Both the position numbers and the translations under genes were made by a program. From positions 7,558,529 to 7,622,528 of the forward strand of contig NZ_CP061379.1 of NCBI RefSeq assembly GCF_015624505.1: a stretch of 64,000 nt of DNA. The letters are read 5' to 3'. Numbering within the stretch: the stretch's first letter is position 1; the number at the start of each line of letters is the position of its first letter. The notes under the pieces were generated by a model, which did not search any database, was not told where the DNA came from, and saw only the letters and a list, made by a program, of their open reading frames with translations. This DNA comes from Bradyrhizobium commune (GTDB lineage Bacteria; Pseudomonadota; Alphaproteobacteria; Rhizobiales; Xanthobacteraceae). Below, piece after piece: positions 43,294 to 50,567 of the stretch.

Positions 43294-44034
43294 TCATGCA
43301 CGGGAGAGTGAAGGCACCTCGGCCGGCATGATCGCCTGGAGGCCGCCGAAGCGGCGCTCGCGACCGTGGAAGGAGGCCAAGGCCGCAGCGAGGTCGGCCG
43401 CGTCGAATTCCGGCCACATCCGCTCGGTGAAGTGCAGCTCGGCATAGGCGCCTTCCCAAAGCAGGAAGTCGGACAACCGCTTCTCGCCGGAGGTGCGGAT
43501 GATGAGATCGACGTCGCGCAAACCGGCCTCGCCGGTGACGAGCTGAGAGAACGCCTCGCGGGTGAGGCTCGTCAGCGCGGCCGCCTTGGCCGCGGCGTTG
43601 AGGATGGCGTCGCGCGCGGAATAGTCGACGGCGATGCGCAGATGAAGTGTGCTGCCGTGTGCGGTGGCGTCTTCGGCACGCGCGATCGCCGTGGCGATTC
43701 CGTCCGGCAGACGGTCGCGGCGGCCGATCACGGAAAGGCGCACGCCGTTCCTGACCAGGCTCTGCACCTCGTTGGCGAGATAAAAGCGCAGCAGCGTCAT
43801 CAGCGCACCGACCTCGGCCTTGGGCCTGCGCCAATTGTCGGTGGAGAAAGCGTAGAGCGTCAGCGTGCCGATGCCCTGCTTCGGCGCGGCCTCGACGATG
43901 CGGCGGATGGTCTCGACGCCGGCCTCGTGGCCGCGCACGCGCGACAGGCCGCGCCGCGTGGCCCATCGGCCGTTGCCGTCCATGATGATGCCGACATGAA
44001 GCTTCTCGCTGTGGGACGTGACGTCACTTTGCAT
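43294..44034 (-). CDS. UppS-like cis-prenyl transferase (di-trans,poly-cis-undecaprenyl/decaprenyl type)
   Basis: 246 aa from the ATG at 44034, preceded by GGAG. Motifs of the undecaprenyl diphosphate synthase family: [14 protein letters not shown] (catalytic Asp and phosphate loop), [42 protein letters not shown] and [16 protein letters not shown]. It makes a long polyprenyl diphosphate carrier for wall or glycan synthesis. It is not in the usual pyrH-frr-uppS-cdsA setting but next to a winged-helix regulator and membrane protein, so it is probably a second copy. A palindrome with the regulator-cluster motif overlaps its start codon. Confidence 0.92.
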   Translation of the reverse strand: MQSDVTSHSEKLHVGIIMDGNGRWATRRGLSRVRGHEAGVETIRRIVEAAPKQGIGTLTLYAFSTDNWRRPKAEVGALMTLLRFYLANEVQSLVRNGVRLSVIGRRDRLPDGIATAIARAEDATAHGSTLHLRIAVDYSARDAILNAAAKAAALTSLTREAFSQLVTGEAGLRDVDLIIRTSGEKRLSDFLLWEGAYAELHFTERMWPEFDAADLAAALASFHGRERRFGGLQAIMPAEVPSLSRA

Positions 44035-44042
44035 TGCAAAGT
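44026..44042. promoter_or_regulatory. Palindrome ACTTTG-N5-CAAAGT over the uppS-like start
   Basis: ACTTTG (44026-44031) and CAAAGT (44037-44042) are perfect inverted arms. The spacer CATTG includes the uppS-like start codon (44034-44032 on the minus strand). The same arms and spacing occur at 45096-45112 on the promoter of the preceding membrane-protein gene. Confidence 0.7.
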
Positions 44043-44063
44043 CTCCAGTCAAAAAAGGGAGGA

Positions 44064-44441
44064 TCAGGTCGAAAGGATGCCGAGGCGTCCGAGCGGCGGC
44101 GCCTCGCGGCCGGCGGCTCTCGCCGCATCGCGCACCAGCCGCTCGAGCACCGCGAGATAGTCGAGGAAACGCCTGCGGCCGGTCTTGGTCAGGCGGCAGG
44201 TGGTGTGCGGGCGGTTGCCCTCATAGCCCTTGGTCACCTCGACGAGGCCGGCCTCCTGAAGCACGGCGAGGTGCCGGCTGAGATTGCCGTCGGTGAGACC
44301 ACAGAGCTGCTTGAGATCGGCAAACGCCAGTCCCTTCGGATGCGCCATCAGCGAGCTCAGAAGCCCGAGCCTCGCCTTCTCGTGGATCACGCGGTCGAGC
44401 CCTTCATAGGAGAACGGCGCGCTGTCAGTCTTCGACATCAT
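44064..44441 (-). CDS. Winged-helix transcriptional regulator (HTH_34/ArsR-like)
   Basis: 125 aa. [78 protein letters not shown] is a clear winged helix of the PF13601 type, without an evident ligand domain. It overlaps the membrane-protein gene upstream by 17 bp (44425-44441), a common alphaproteobacterial pairing, and lies 29 bp upstream of the uppS-like gene. Two identical palindromes at both ends of this cluster make it the likely owner of the operator motif. Confidence 0.88.
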   Translation of the reverse strand: MMSKTDSAPFSYEGLDRVIHEKARLGLLSSLMAHPKGLAFADLKQLCGLTDGNLSRHLAVLQEAGLVEVTKGYEGNRPHTTCRLTKTGRRRFLDYLAVLERLVRDAARAAGREAPPLGRLGILST

Positions 44442-45042
44442 TGTCTCCGGACGCGAAATACAGAATGGTTGCCATCACCGACTGACCGATCACGAAGGGC
44501 AGCCCCATGGTCCAGGGCGACAGCGTGTGGGTCTGGCTCGCGTGCACCACCACCGCAAAACCCGAGATGAAGTACCAGGCGCCGGCGAACGCCACGCTGC
44601 GCGGCAGCGAGCGGACGGATGCGAAAATGCCGAGCGACACCAGGATCTGCCACAGCCCCGGCAAGAACCACAGCGTCTCGGCGGCGAACTTCCACATCAC
44701 CACCGCCAGCAGGACGCCAGCGACGCCGGCGGGCAGGAACTGCTCGACGGCCTGGTGGATCATCGCATCCGCAAGGCCGGAATGATGCCGGCGCGAGCGA
44801 GCGCGCATCTCGACCCAGATCATCAGGCCGGAGAGCGCTGCGGCAACGAACCAGCCGAGGAAGAAGCCGAGCGGCTGACTGCTGGGATCGCCGAGCAGCC
44901 AGAATTGAAGGATCGCGGTGATGAGCGCGACGGCACCGGTCGCAGCCATGGTCGCCGGGCCGTAGCCGCGGAATGCCGTGCCGGCCGCAATCTGGCTGCG
45001 GATCGCCACGATATCGGCCAGCGCCTTGTCGAGATCGCGCAT
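44425..45042 (-). CDS. Membrane protein paired with winged-helix regulator
   Basis: 205 aa from the ATG at 45042 (MRDLDKALADI), or 209 aa from 45054. Unknown function. A short N-terminal helix (ALADIVAIRSQIA) is followed by about five or six hydrophobic helices, for example ATMAATGAVALITAILQFWLL, GFFLGWFVAAALSGLMIWVEM, VAGVLLAVVMWKF, WQILVSLGIFASVRSL and AFAGAWYFISGFAVVV. Its 3' end overlaps the regulator gene by 17 bp. The promoter region contains the ACTTTG palindrome, so it may be autorepressed. Confidence 0.82.
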   Translation of the reverse strand: MRDLDKALADIVAIRSQIAAGTAFRGYGPATMAATGAVALITAILQFWLLGDPSSQPLGFFLGWFVAAALSGLMIWVEMRARSRRHHSGLADAMIHQAVEQFLPAGVAGVLLAVVMWKFAAETLWFLPGLWQILVSLGIFASVRSLPRSVAFAGAWYFISGFAVVVHASQTHTLSPWTMGLPFVIGQSVMATILYFASGDNDVED

Positions 45043-45095
45043 CGGCAACGCCAAAACCTCGCTCCACCCAAGCTTGCGGACCGGCTCACCCGGTC

Positions 45096-45137
45096 ACTTT
45101 GTATCGCAAAGTATACCGCGTCACAAAGCAAACGCAA
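45096..45137 (-). promoter_or_regulatory. Promoter of membrane-protein/regulator operon with overlapping palindrome
   Basis: On the minus strand TTGCGT (45137-45132), 16 bp and TATACT (45115-45110) make a plausible sigma-70 promoter. The palindrome ACTTTG (45096-45101), N5, CAAAGT (45107-45112) overlaps the -10 element, the normal position for a repressor site. The arms match the palindrome at 44026-44042 exactly. Confidence 0.6.
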
Positions 45138-45244
45138 GCGGGAAGGTCTTAACGGGGAGATGACATTCACCGGGGACAACTGCGGGTTGCGCCGAGCCCG
45201 TGACGGCGGATATGATGGCCGCATAAGCGTGCTGGGGGGAAGTC

Positions 45245-46513
45245 ATGTGGCTTAGATCGTTCGCCGTCGTCTCGCTGTTTCAGGCAAGTCTTGCGTTAGG
45301 TCTTGGCGGTGTGGCACATGCGGCGGGGCCGTTTGGCTCCGTCAACGTCGGCAACTGGATCGGCGGCGCCTTCAGCAACGATCAGACCGGCGACTTCTCC
45401 CATTGCGCCGCCACGGCGCCCTACGCCAATGGCGTCATCCTCGTCGTGAGCCAGAATGCCGCCGGCACGTGGTTGCTGGCCTTTGCGAGTCCCAGCTACC
45501 GCTTCAACAAGGGTGAGAACGCCGCGATCGACGTCATCTTCGACGGACAGGAGCAGGCCAGACTGTTCGCTACAGCGAACCAGACCAACATGCTGACGGC
45601 CGTCATGCCGGCCAATGTCGTGCGGACGTTTCAGAAGGCAAGCCTAATGGTCGCCACCAGCGGCCGCACCGTCCTGAATTTCGACCTCAGTTCGACCGGG
45701 CCAGTCATCGCGGCCTTGGCGAATTGCGTCACGCGCGTGAAGGCCGACGGGCTCAGCAAGGCCGGCGATTTCACCAAAGGCGCGGCGAAGCCGGCAGCCG
45801 TGGCGGACAAGCAGGGGTCACCGCCGGCCGGCAAGTCCGGCAAAGGAACCAAGGGTAGCAGCGGCTTCGGCACCGGCTTCGTGGTCAGCGCGAGCGGGCA
45901 CATCGTCACCAACAACCATGTGATCGACGGTTGCAGCGAGCTCAAGGGCAATCTCACCGGCGAAGCCGCGATGGTGTTGCGCGTCGTGTCTGCTGATGCG
46001 AACAACGATCTGGCTTTGTTGCAGCCGTCGACGACGGCATCATTCAAGGACTTTGCCCGGATTCGCGACCGCTCGTTCCACTCCGGCGATTCCGTCGTGG
46101 CGATCGGATTTCCCTATCATGGCTTGCTGACGTCGGACTTCACCGTGACGACCGGCATTGTCAGCTCGCTCAGCGGCATGCGCAACGACACGCGTTTCCT
46201 GCAAATCAGCGCACCGGTGCAGCCCGGCAATAGCGGCGGCCCGTTGTTCGACACCAGCGGTCAGATCGTTGGCGTGGTCACTGGAAAGATTCCCGGATTG
46301 CGCATTGCCGCGCTGACCGGCGATATTCCCGAGAACATCAACTTCGCGATCAAGACCGGCGCGCTGCGCGACTTCCTCGACAATTCCGTGGTGCCTTACC
46401 AGACGGCCGAGCCGAAGGGCGAGCTCAAGACCCCCGAGATTGCCGGCAATGCCCGCGCCTACACGATGCTGATCTCGTGCAAAGGCACGGAGCAGGCCGA
46501 CGCGAAGAAGTGA
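45245..46513 (+). CDS. Secreted trypsin-like serine protease
   Basis: 422 aa. A signal peptide (1-27, ending AHAAG) leads an N-terminal domain of about 170 residues of unknown type with Cys54 and Cys161. A basic linker (179-206, GKSGKGTKGSSG) connects to a chymotrypsin-fold domain with triad His225 (TNNHVIDGC), Asp255 (NNDLALLQ) and Ser330 (QPGNSGGPLFD). No PDZ domain, so it is not a DegP type. Periplasmic or secreted. The start at 45245 has GGGGGGAAG upstream. It stands alone and is divergent from the membrane-protein operon. Confidence 0.9.
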   Translation: MWLRSFAVVSLFQASLALGLGGVAHAAGPFGSVNVGNWIGGAFSNDQTGDFSHCAATAPYANGVILVVSQNAAGTWLLAFASPSYRFNKGENAAIDVIFDGQEQARLFATANQTNMLTAVMPANVVRTFQKASLMVATSGRTVLNFDLSSTGPVIAALANCVTRVKADGLSKAGDFTKGAAKPAAVADKQGSPPAGKSGKGTKGSSGFGTGFVVSASGHIVTNNHVIDGCSELKGNLTGEAAMVLRVVSADANNDLALLQPSTTASFKDFARIRDRSFHSGDSVVAIGFPYHGLLTSDFTVTTGIVSSLSGMRNDTRFLQISAPVQPGNSGGPLFDTSGQIVGVVTGKIPGLRIAALTGDIPENINFAIKTGALRDFLDNSVVPYQTAEPKGELKTPEIAGNARAYTMLISCKGTEQADAKK

Positions 46514-46522
46514 GAACCGCTC

Positions 46523-47260
46523 TCACCCTTGGCAGCACGCGTCCTTATCGGCCTGCGGCTCGTACTGGTCGCGCAAGCGCACCCAGTCCATCGGATAGGG
46601 CAGCCCGTCCTCGTGACGGCCGAGCGGGGTGAGGTCGAGATATTGATAGGCGGCATTCATCATGTCGAGGCCGCGGGCGAAGCAGGAATAGGTGTGGAAG
46701 ATCTCGCCGGCCTCGTTGCGGTAGAACACGCTGATGCCGGGCAGCTCCGGGCCATAGAACGGCGTGGTGCCGAAATTGTATTTCGGCACGCCCTCGTCGA
46801 TCTCCTCGCGCGTGAACGAGACCTCATAGTCGTGATTGAAGTCGTTGCCGCCTGAGGAGACCCAGTCGAAGCTCCAGCCCATCCGCATCTTGAAGGCTTC
46901 GAGCTTCGCAACTGGCGCCAGCGAGATCGCGACCATGGTGGTGTCGCGCGCGGCCAGATGCGGCACCATGCGCTCGAAGCCGTCGGCCCAGAACGAGCAG
47001 CTCTTGCAGGCTGCCTCCCAATCGGGCGCGAACATCACATGCTGGACCACAAGTTGCGGACGACCCTTGAAGAGATCGCCGAACGTGATCTTGCCGTTCG
47101 GCCCTTCGAACACGTAATTCTTGTCGACCTTCACCCAGGGCAGCGCACGGCGCTCCTCGGCGAGGCGCTCGCGGGCCTGCGAGAGCTCCTTCTCATGTGC
47201 GAGATGAGTTTTCCGGGCCGCGATCCATTGCTCGCGCGAGACGATCTGATGTTGCTGCAT
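46523..47260 (-). CDS. DUF899 family thioredoxin-like protein
   Basis: 245 aa. VSREQWIAARKTHLAHEKELSQARERLAEERRALPWVKVDKNYVFEGPNGK is the standard DUF899 opening, followed by QLVVQHVMFAPDWEAACKSCSFWADGF, the thioredoxin-like fold with a CKSC pair (Cys84/Cys87). FHTYSCFARGLDMMNAAYQYLDLTPLGR closes the domain. Function is not established; these proteins often sit with SRPBCC and ArsR genes, as here. Last gene of a three-gene minus-strand operon, 21 bp after the SRPBCC gene. Confidence 0.93.
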   Translation of the reverse strand: MQQHQIVSREQWIAARKTHLAHEKELSQARERLAEERRALPWVKVDKNYVFEGPNGKITFGDLFKGRPQLVVQHVMFAPDWEAACKSCSFWADGFERMVPHLAARDTTMVAISLAPVAKLEAFKMRMGWSFDWVSSGGNDFNHDYEVSFTREEIDEGVPKYNFGTTPFYGPELPGISVFYRNEAGEIFHTYSCFARGLDMMNAAYQYLDLTPLGRHEDGLPYPMDWVRLRDQYEPQADKDACCQG

Positions 47261-47281
47261 GGTGTCCTCCTCTGACAGGGA

Positions 47282-47749
47282 TCAGGCGACGAAGGCGTCG
47301 AGCTTGTCGAAGAACGAGCTCCAGCCGCGCTGATGGTTGTCGCGCGCGGTCTCGTCGACGAACTGGGCGTGATGGAAAATCATCAGGGTGCCGGCGCTGT
47401 CAGGCTTCAACGTGATCGTCACCAGCGATTCACGTTCCGGCGTCGAATGCCAGGCCCAGGTGAAGACCAGACGCTCATTCGGCACCACCTCGCGATAGGT
47501 GCCGCCGGCCTCGAAATATTCGCCATCGTCGCGGGTGAAGGAGATGCGGTAGCGGCCGCCCGTCCGAACGTCGAGCTCGGCGTTCAGCGTCGCCGGCTTC
47601 ATGTTCGGCGGGCCGAACCATTGCGCTAGCTGCTCGGCTTGCGTCCAGGCAGCGAAGACTTTTTCCGGCCGCGCGCGGAGCCGGCGGGTGAGCGTGAGAC
47701 TTGGACGCTCCGATGTGCGGGGATCGGCGTTGACGGCTGCGTTGGCCAT
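47282..47749 (-). CDS. SRPBCC/AHSA1-type protein
   Basis: 155 aa. LTLTRRLRARPEKVFAAWTQAEQLAQWFGPP and RYRISFTRDDGEYFEAGGTYREVVPNERLVFTWAW are the signature of AHSA1 (activator of Hsp90 ATPase homologue) domains of the START-like SRPBCC fold. They bind hydrophobic ligands, and function in this setting is unknown. Its start lies inside the ArsR gene, which overlaps it by 124 bp in another frame. Second gene of the ArsR-SRPBCC-DUF899 operon. Confidence 0.92.
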   Translation of the reverse strand: MANAAVNADPRTSERPSLTLTRRLRARPEKVFAAWTQAEQLAQWFGPPNMKPATLNAELDVRTGGRYRISFTRDDGEYFEAGGTYREVVPNERLVFTWAWHSTPERESLVTITLKPDSAGTLMIFHHAQFVDETARDNHQRGWSSFFDKLDAFVA

Positions 47750-48078
47750 GGTTTGTCCTCCACAAAGGCGGCAAGGCGGTCGAAACTCTCGGACCAGAAT
47801 TGCGCGTAGCGATTGAGCCAGTTCATCGCCTGCTCCATCGGCTGCGCGGTGAGCCGGCAGGCGACCGTGCGCCCGGTCTTCTCGCGCACGATCAGGCCCG
47901 CATCCGTGAGCACGTCGAGATGCTTCATGATCGCCGGCAGCGAGATCGAGAACGGCGCGGCGAGCTCGCTCACTGACAGGCCGTCTTTCTCGCCGAGACG
48001 CGCGAGCAGCGCGCGCCGCGTCGGATCGGACAAGGCCGCGAACGTGCGGTCGAGCGTCTCATCTTTATACTTAACCAT
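47626..48078 (-). CDS. ArsR family transcriptional regulator
   Basis: 150 aa. TLDRTFAALSDPTRRALLARLGEKDGLSVSELAAPFSISLPAIMKHLDVLTDAGLIVREKTGRTVACRLT is a typical ArsR winged helix of the SRPBCC-linked kind; it lacks the metal-binding Cys set of arsenic sensors. The conserved domain ends near residue 112, and the last ~40 residues are read out of frame over the SRPBCC start (124-bp overlap). Predicted to repress its own operon through the palindrome over its start codon. Confidence 0.92.
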   Translation of the reverse strand: MVKYKDETLDRTFAALSDPTRRALLARLGEKDGLSVSELAAPFSISLPAIMKHLDVLTDAGLIVREKTGRTVACRLTAQPMEQAMNWLNRYAQFWSESFDRLAAFVEDKPWPTQPSTPIPAHRSVQVSRSPAGSARGRKKSSLPGRKPSS

Positions 48079-48113
48079 AAGGTTTAGTATAGGCGCGAGC
48101 GCGATGGCGTCAA
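48066..48113 (-). promoter_or_regulatory. ArsR promoter and operator, apparently leaderless
   Basis: On the minus strand TTGACG (48113-48108), 16 bp and TATACT (48091-48086) form a strong sigma-70-type promoter. Only 7 bases separate the -10 from the ATG at 48078, so transcription should begin at or next to the start codon. An 11-bp inverted repeat (TATACTAAACC against GGTTAAGTATA, one mismatch) spans the -10 and the start codon and is the probable ArsR operator. Confidence 0.7.
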
Positions 48114-48129
48114 GCAGGAACTCTGGCAG

Positions 48130-48393
48130 CTAGTTCGGCGAAAGGCGCGGCCTGCGCCGCGCGGGAGGCTGCGCAGGTCGATTCAGGACGAGGCGAGGAT
48201 TTTCGCTGCATGATCCCTTCTGGCCCGACACGCTCTGAAGGCACTGCTCGCGGGTTTGATAGGCGCAGTCCCCGGGATAGCCGTATTCCGCATCCTGAAT
48301 GCACCAGGGGTAGTCATAGTCCGCGCGCGCCGGGCTACCGCCTGCGAGCCACACAAGGACTATGGTGCCAAGCACAATTTGCGCTTTGGGCAT
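48130..48393 (-). CDS. DUF3551 small secreted protein
   Basis: 87 aa from the ATG at 48393. Signal peptide (1-23, ending SPARAD), then YDYPWCIQDAEYGYPGDCAYQTREQCLQSVSGQKGSCSENP, the DUF3551 pattern with four conserved Cys, common in Bradyrhizobium and near relatives. Function unknown, presumably periplasmic. It is paralogous to the neighbouring 48532-48810 gene. Confidence 0.88.
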   Translation of the reverse strand: MPKAQIVLGTIVLVWLAGGSPARADYDYPWCIQDAEYGYPGDCAYQTREQCLQSVSGQKGSCSENPRLVLNRPAQPPARRRPRLSPN

Positions 48394-48531
48394 GACCGAT
48401 CTCCCATGTTGGCCGCTCGCGACATGCGACCTCACAGAGAAAGAGGCTGGCGGAGCCGATTTATTCCGGAGCGATCACGCAAAAATGCGCCGTCGCGGCA
48501 TGCGCGATGGCTTCATAGAATGTGAGCGCGA

Positions 48532-48810
48532 TCAATACGGCGTGACGGGCCGTGCGCGACGATGCGGCCGGGGTAGCGGCTGCGGGGCCTGTCCATAGGC
48601 GACGCGCGGATTGGGACCGCAGTACAGCAGCCGGCCGGAGACGCTGGCCTCGCATTGCTCGTAGGTGCTGTAGGCGCATTCGCCGGGATAGTCATATTCC
48701 CCGCCTTGGGCACACCAGGGATAGTCGCGAGCCGCGGCCGGTGTGACCGTGACGAAGCCGGCAAGGACCGTCGCGCCCAGTGTCAGCAGCGCCAATTGCG
48801 TCTTGCGCAT
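48532..48810 (-). CDS. DUF3551 small secreted protein, paralogue
   Basis: 92 aa from the ATG at 48810. Signal peptide (1-27, ending TPAAARD), then YPWCAQGGEYDYPGECAYSTYEQCEASVSGRLLYCGPNP, the DUF3551 pattern with four Cys. It lies 138 bp upstream of its paralogue at 48130-48393 on the same strand, a tandem duplication. The mature part ends in a Pro/Arg-rich tail. Confidence 0.88.
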   Translation of the reverse strand: MRKTQLALLTLGATVLAGFVTVTPAAARDYPWCAQGGEYDYPGECAYSTYEQCEASVSGRLLYCGPNPRVAYGQAPQPLPRPHRRARPVTPY

Positions 48811-48904
48811 GATCCCAACTCCTCTCTTCACGGCACGAGATACGCGCCATGTATCATCAGGTTTCACAGCACCGTTTTATTCCAGCTTGCCGCGCAGCCT
48901 CGCA

Positions 48905-48945
48905 AGAAAAAAGCCCTGCCGAACGGCAGGGCTCCATTCCCACTC
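48905..48945 (-). terminator. Rho-independent terminator after the Bug-type binding protein gene
   Basis: On the minus strand AGCCCTGCC (48933-48925), a GTTC loop and GGCAGGGCT (48920-48912) form a 9-bp stem. It is followed by a T-run (the complement of AAAAAA at 48906-48911). It starts about 25 bp after the stop at 48958. Confidence 0.85.
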
Positions 48946-48957
48946 ATCACAAGATCG

Positions 48958-49932
48958 CTACTCGACCTTGAGGCCGGCGAATTCGACGACCTTCTTCCAT
49001 TTGGCGGTCTCGGCCTCGATCTCCGTGCCGAACGCCTCGGGCGTCTGCACCAGCGGATCGCCGCCGAGCTCGACCAGGCGCTTGGTCATGTCCGGCTCCT
49101 TCATCAGCGCGTTGATCTCGCTGTTGAGCTTGGCGATCATCTCCTTGGGCATGTTCTTCGGCGCGCCCATGCCGAACAGCGCGCTCGCCTCGTAGTCCTT
49201 CACGGTCTCGCCGATCGCCGGCACGTCGGGCAATTGCGGCGAGCGCTGCGCCGTGGTGACGCCGAGCGCGCGGAGCGAGCCCGAGCGGATGTGCTGGATG
49301 ATCGAGGGCATGTTGTCGAAGATCACCTGCACCTGGCCGCCGAGCATGTCGGTGATCGCGGGCGCAGCACCACGATAGGGCACGTGCTGCATCTTGCAGC
49401 CGGTCAACGCCATGAACATCTCGCCGGACAGATGCACCGAGGTGCCGTTGCCGGAGGAGGCCATGTTCACCTTGCCGGGATTGGCCTTCACATAGTCGAT
49501 GAACTCGGCGACAGTCTTGGCCGGCACGTCCTTGTTGACGGTCATCACGTTCGGCACGCGCTGGAACGAGGCGATCGGCGCGATGTCGCGCACGAAGTTG
49601 AACTTGAGATTGGCGTACAGCGTCGCGTTGATGAAGTTGGCCGGATTGACCAGCAGCACGGTGTAGCCGTCGGGCTCGGCGTTGACGACGGATTCGGTGC
49701 CGATATTATTGCCGGCGCCCGGCTTGTTCTCGATCACGAATTGCTGGCCGAGCTTTTCCGACAGCCGCTGGCCGATCAGCCGGGCCAAAATGTCGGTGGC
49801 GCCGCCCGGCGGATAGCCGACCACGAACTTCACCGGCCGGGACGGATAATCCGCGGCAAAGGCCTTCGACAGCGGGCTGGCTGCAAGAGGCGTGGCGGCA
49901 AGCAGGCCCAGCGCGGAACGGCGAGTGATCAT
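48958..49932 (-). CDS. Bug/TctC family tripartite tricarboxylate-type substrate-binding protein
   Basis: 324 aa with a twin-arginine-like signal (MITRRSALGLLAATPLAASPLSKAFAAD). DYPSRPVKFVVGYPPGGATDILARLIGQRLSEKLGQQFVIENKPGAGNNIGTESVVNAEPDGYTVLL is the standard Bug opening, and GKVNMASSGNGTSVHLSGEMF holds ligand-loop residues. No TctA/TctB permease is adjacent, so this is an orphan binding protein, frequent in this group. The ligand is unknown (carboxylates are common). Divergent from the VOC gene. Confidence 0.93.
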   Translation of the reverse strand: MITRRSALGLLAATPLAASPLSKAFAADYPSRPVKFVVGYPPGGATDILARLIGQRLSEKLGQQFVIENKPGAGNNIGTESVVNAEPDGYTVLLVNPANFINATLYANLKFNFVRDIAPIASFQRVPNVMTVNKDVPAKTVAEFIDYVKANPGKVNMASSGNGTSVHLSGEMFMALTGCKMQHVPYRGAAPAITDMLGGQVQVIFDNMPSIIQHIRSGSLRALGVTTAQRSPQLPDVPAIGETVKDYEASALFGMGAPKNMPKEMIAKLNSEINALMKEPDMTKRLVELGGDPLVQTPEAFGTEIEAETAKWKKVVEFAGLKVE

Positions 49933-50060
49933 CTCAAGGGTTCTCCCAAGTGTTGTTCTTAAAAAGAGGCGTTGTTCTTGATAGCGGCGTCAGCGGCGTT
50001 GTAACAAAGCCCGACTGCTGCGGAAAGTGCGCAAGCCCCATGGCGACGAAAGGATGAGGC

Positions 50061-50471
50061 ATGCCGGTCAAGGTTCAGGCCCTCGATCACCTCGTGATCA
50101 ACGTTGCCGATGTCGCAGCGACCACCGAGTGGTATCGCAAAATCCTCGGGATGGAAGTCAAGGTGTTCGACCCCGGCGGCGGCAAAGCGCCGCGGACGTC
50201 GCTTCAGTTTGGTCAACAGAAGATCAACGTCCGGCCCCGCGATGCCGACAAGGTAGAGTGGTTCACCGCCGACCAGACGACCGCCGGCAGCGAAGATCTG
50301 TGCTTCCTCACCTCCTCGACGCCCGACGAGGTGGTGGCGCATTTAAGGGCACATGGCGTCGCGATCGAGGAAGGCCCGGTTCTCAAGCAGGGCGCCCGCG
50401 GCACCCTGCGCTCGGTCTATTGCCGCGATCCCGACGGGAGCCTGATCGAGATTTCGTCGTACGAGACATAG
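50061..50471 (+). CDS. VOC family protein (glyoxalase/dioxygenase superfamily)
   Basis: 136 aa, one glyoxalase-like domain: ALDHLVINVADVAATTEWYRKILGMEV holds His9, EDLCFL and YCRDPDGSLIEISSYE the Glu-containing end. This is the metal-site pattern of vicinal-oxygen-chelate proteins. Specific activity is unknown. It starts 97 bp upstream of the AMP-dependent synthetase gene and may be cotranscribed with it, suggesting a catabolic link. Confidence 0.9.
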   Translation: MPVKVQALDHLVINVADVAATTEWYRKILGMEVKVFDPGGGKAPRTSLQFGQQKINVRPRDADKVEWFTADQTTAGSEDLCFLTSSTPDEVVAHLRAHGVAIEEGPVLKQGARGTLRSVYCRDPDGSLIEISSYET

Positions 50472-50567
50472 GGCGTTGCCTGCGATTTGCTCCCCGCGCC
50501 ATCCGGTGGCAGAAAGTCTCCCGACAACACAAGCAGCCGCCGCGAAGCAGGCTGCACGGGAGGACAC

